Translations under genes and position numbers: made by a program
Assembly: GCA_027422505.1 (NCBI GenBank)
Contig: JAPQWV010000304.1
Span: forward strand, 620,001 to 684,000
Origin: Craterostigma plantagineum
Taxonomy: Eukaryota > Streptophyta > Magnoliopsida > Lamiales > Linderniaceae
Reading direction: 5' to 3'
DNA: 64,000 nucleotides
In this document: one piece after another, positions 62,156 through 64,000 of the stretch
How the letters are laid out: every line of letters begins with the position of its first letter
Position numbering within the stretch: position 1 is the stretch's first letter
Notes under the pieces: model-generated
What the model was told of the DNA's origin: nothing
The model's input: only the letters and a program-made list of their open reading frames with translations
Database searches by the model: none

Positions 62156-63147
62156 AGATGATTTTTCTGGCAAGATGAAGGAAGAGCTTGTTTGAATTAA
62201 GGTGAAGGGGTGAAAAATGTAAATTGATTCTATGACATGGATTGTCGACTTAATAATTTTTCTTTTTCTTTTGCTAGTTATCATCTATAGAATATATAGC
62301 AAGATTAGGTAGCCTAAGATTACACTTAAGCACAGATTTTGCTCCATTTGACAAGTAGCTTTGTGTACCTAACTAGATTTTTACACAAATATTGCTTAGA
62401 TGGGCTATAAAAATATTACGTTTCTTACAAAAACAAGTAAGGCTGACGTAGCATTGATACATAGAGGTAGGTTATCTGTGAAAATCGAAAGGTCCCTTTT
62501 CCCCATTATATCTTTAAAGATATAGAGATTTGATTAAAGATTGTATTCTTACACCCACATTCTTAACCAAAGCAAGCTATAAAAGGATATCATGGATTTT
62601 TGTCATTTCTCGTAATTAAACGGCTTTTCGACGCTAATTTTTCCATTTTCTTAAATGGCTAAAAATGAAAGCAACCAGCCTTGAAGCGCCACGTGTCCTC
62701 CTTAGCCCTAACATATATGAGTAAGTAGATGCAGCAACCAACAACATTTAAGGTGGCGGAGTTTAACGACACACACACAGATTTCTTTTTTTTTTTCCTT
62801 CGCTTGATGAGCGTTGTAACTCCCAACGAACGAATTCTAGAATTCGTCTCCTCTGTTGTCTGAAGTATCACTTTCATTTCCCGAAGTTAATTTACCTTTT
62901 TTGACCTCACTTGGCCTACTCCGCCGAGTTATATATTAAATGCCATGGGTGTACAATAGAGAGAGGAAAGAAAGTAGAGATATCCTCCTTAACGTCATGT
63001 GAACGTCTTTGTTTCGTGAGCAAAAACTTTCCTTTGTTCATATCGCAGAAAAATTACAGTCTGTATCTTTGTTTTCATGCATATAAATGCAGCTTGCAGA
63101 GACCATAACTTCTTTTTTTTTTTTTTTAATCTGAGCACAAACAAAAA
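62156..63147. other. MAP70 3' flank and F-box promoter
   Basis: Contains the MAP70 3' UTR and upstream DNA of the F-box gene, with a T run at 63112-63127. No gene is supported. Confidence 0.45.
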
Positions 63148-63918
63148 ATGCTAATTTTCTTTGTATCTTGCTTCTCAATTCTCTTCCTTTCTCAATCAGA
63201 ATGTCGATTTTATACCAAACGCTGCAAAGATTCGATCTTTTTGATGTTACAAAAAGAATCATCACCTGGGCTTTTCAGATTCCAAGAACTTCTGAAGCAG
63301 CCGAGGGAACCGTTGGCCCAAGACCCCGATTGAAGAACTAGAGACAGATAGAGTTAGTTTACAAGACTTGCCCGAACTTGTCTTAGACCACATTCTTGAG
63401 AAGCTTACGCCTAAGGAACTGAGCATCGCGGCTTGCACCTGCACTTTACTGAAAGAGAAATGCACAAGCGACTATTTATGGGAGGAACATCTAAAGCGGA
63501 GATGGGTTGGGGTCGTAGGTGACGTTGGTTACGCAGAATGGCTAAGCGAAATTCCTCAGCGAAGGGCCTCAAAGTCCCTATACAGACACAAGATTCAAGC
63601 TTTTCGCAAATCTGTTGGGTTTATTTGGTTATGAGTCAGAAGAAAGAGATGTTCATAACATCTCGAGGAGTTCGAATCGCCTGATGCCTTTTTGTTGCCC
63701 TTGAGACGGGCAAATTCTGGTTCCCTGCCCAAGTTTTGAACCGTGAGGTACTTCATGTCCTAATAATAGTTCTTATAGATGGATTCACAGATGTAAGAGT
63801 TCACTGATGGTTGTTCGTTGTTTCGAAGGTGAAGAATGGACATGTTGGATTTTTGCTATCAAGCTATGACGCCAAGCTCAGCTACGACTCTGTTACTGAT
63901 AACTTTGTAGCTAGGTCT

Positions 63919-63961
<43 letters not shown>

Positions 63962-64000
63962 AGAAAGAGTAGTAAATCAGCACAATACTTCGCAGGTATC
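63148..64000 (+). CDS. F-box protein (At2g26850/At2g32560-like), partial, frame breaks
   Basis: F-box proteins recruit targets to SCF ubiquitin ligases. The hydrophobic start [14 protein letters not shown] matches this plant family. The F-box follows: [20 protein letters not shown], then [20 protein letters not shown]. Downstream are [30 protein letters not shown] and, in exon 2 (63829-63914), [19 protein letters not shown]. Exon 1 ends at 63747. The frame shifts by one base near 63324-63327 (CCCC), 63629-63630 (TT) and 63689-63693 (TTTTT), each consistent with one extra base in a run. The gene continues past the window end. Confidence 0.82.
63917..63957 (+). repeat. CT microsatellite in F-box gene intron 2
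   Basis: About 41 bases of near-perfect CT repeat starting just inside the donor of intron 2 (AG/GTCTCC at 63915). It may vary in length between plants. Confidence 0.85.

Noticed and set aside
63668..63682. AGTTCGAATCGCC resembling a tRNA B box
   Set aside because: It lies within F-box coding sequence, and no A box or cloverleaf is formed around it.

Overview
The window is nuclear DNA of a core eudicot plant. It is AT-rich and intron-rich, and most genes give clear plant orthologue calls: cytokinin oxidase, BLADE-ON-PETIOLE, MAP70, SMG7 and strictosidine-synthase-like. Nothing in it is prokaryotic, organellar or viral. I could not fix the genus from sequence alone.

Host genes in order: CKX6-like cytokinin dehydrogenase (3986-5895, +); CML35/36-like EF-hand protein with an overlapping uORF (8055-8785, +); BOP/NOOT-type BTB-ankyrin protein (22939-25035, +); FIS1 organelle fission protein (26561-27455, +); GLRX-domain zinc-finger protein (27645-28805, -); plastid cystathionine beta-lyase in 13 exons (29757-33180, +); a TIGR01589/A_thal_3526-domain protein in 6 exons (33609-35089, -); two tandem strictosidine-synthase-like genes (36113-37397 and 41762-44029, +); HAD hydrolase (46034-47672, +); SMG7/EST1-like NMD factor (48992-52391, +); Nudix hydrolase (53471-55068, +); a 60-residue membrane protein (56090-56388, +); MAP70 (58954-62155, +); and an F-box protein cut by the window end (63148-64000, +). 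These are ordinary single plant genes, not a pathway cluster.

The unexpected content is mobile DNA, resolved here to the base by inverted termini and target-site duplications (TSDs). A 3.0-kb Mutator-like element (MULE-1, 10809-13820) carries a plant-mobile-domain gene and a transposase N-terminal fragment. A 4.5-kb repeat-filled MULE (MULE-2, 13831-18346) lies directly beside it, and the two 9-bp TSDs overlap by 8 bp. A 1.1-kb relative of MULE-1 (MULE-3, 21545-22631, TSD TCAATCTAT) sits about 300 bp upstream of the BOP start codon. MULE-1 and MULE-3 share subterminal arrays of about 24-bp palindromes and an internal GC-rich block. A 3.6-kb MULE (MULE-4, 37906-41508, TSD TTATAAGAA) encodes a FAR1/MULE transposase fused to an OTU cysteine protease and separates the two strictosidine-synthase-like paralogues. 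A hAT-type element (29887-30737, TSD ATTTCTCG) lies in intron 1 of the cystathionine beta-lyase gene. Smaller MITE-like elements lie at 7148-7538, 42763-43307 and, less certainly, 44570-45436.

Several genes (SSL-1, SMG7, MAP70, F-box) contain one-base frameshifts, mostly at base runs, while splice phases and flanking conservation are kept. Consensus error is as likely as pseudogenisation. Exon boundaries were placed by hand from splice signals, reading phase and remembered family conservation; no database search was possible.
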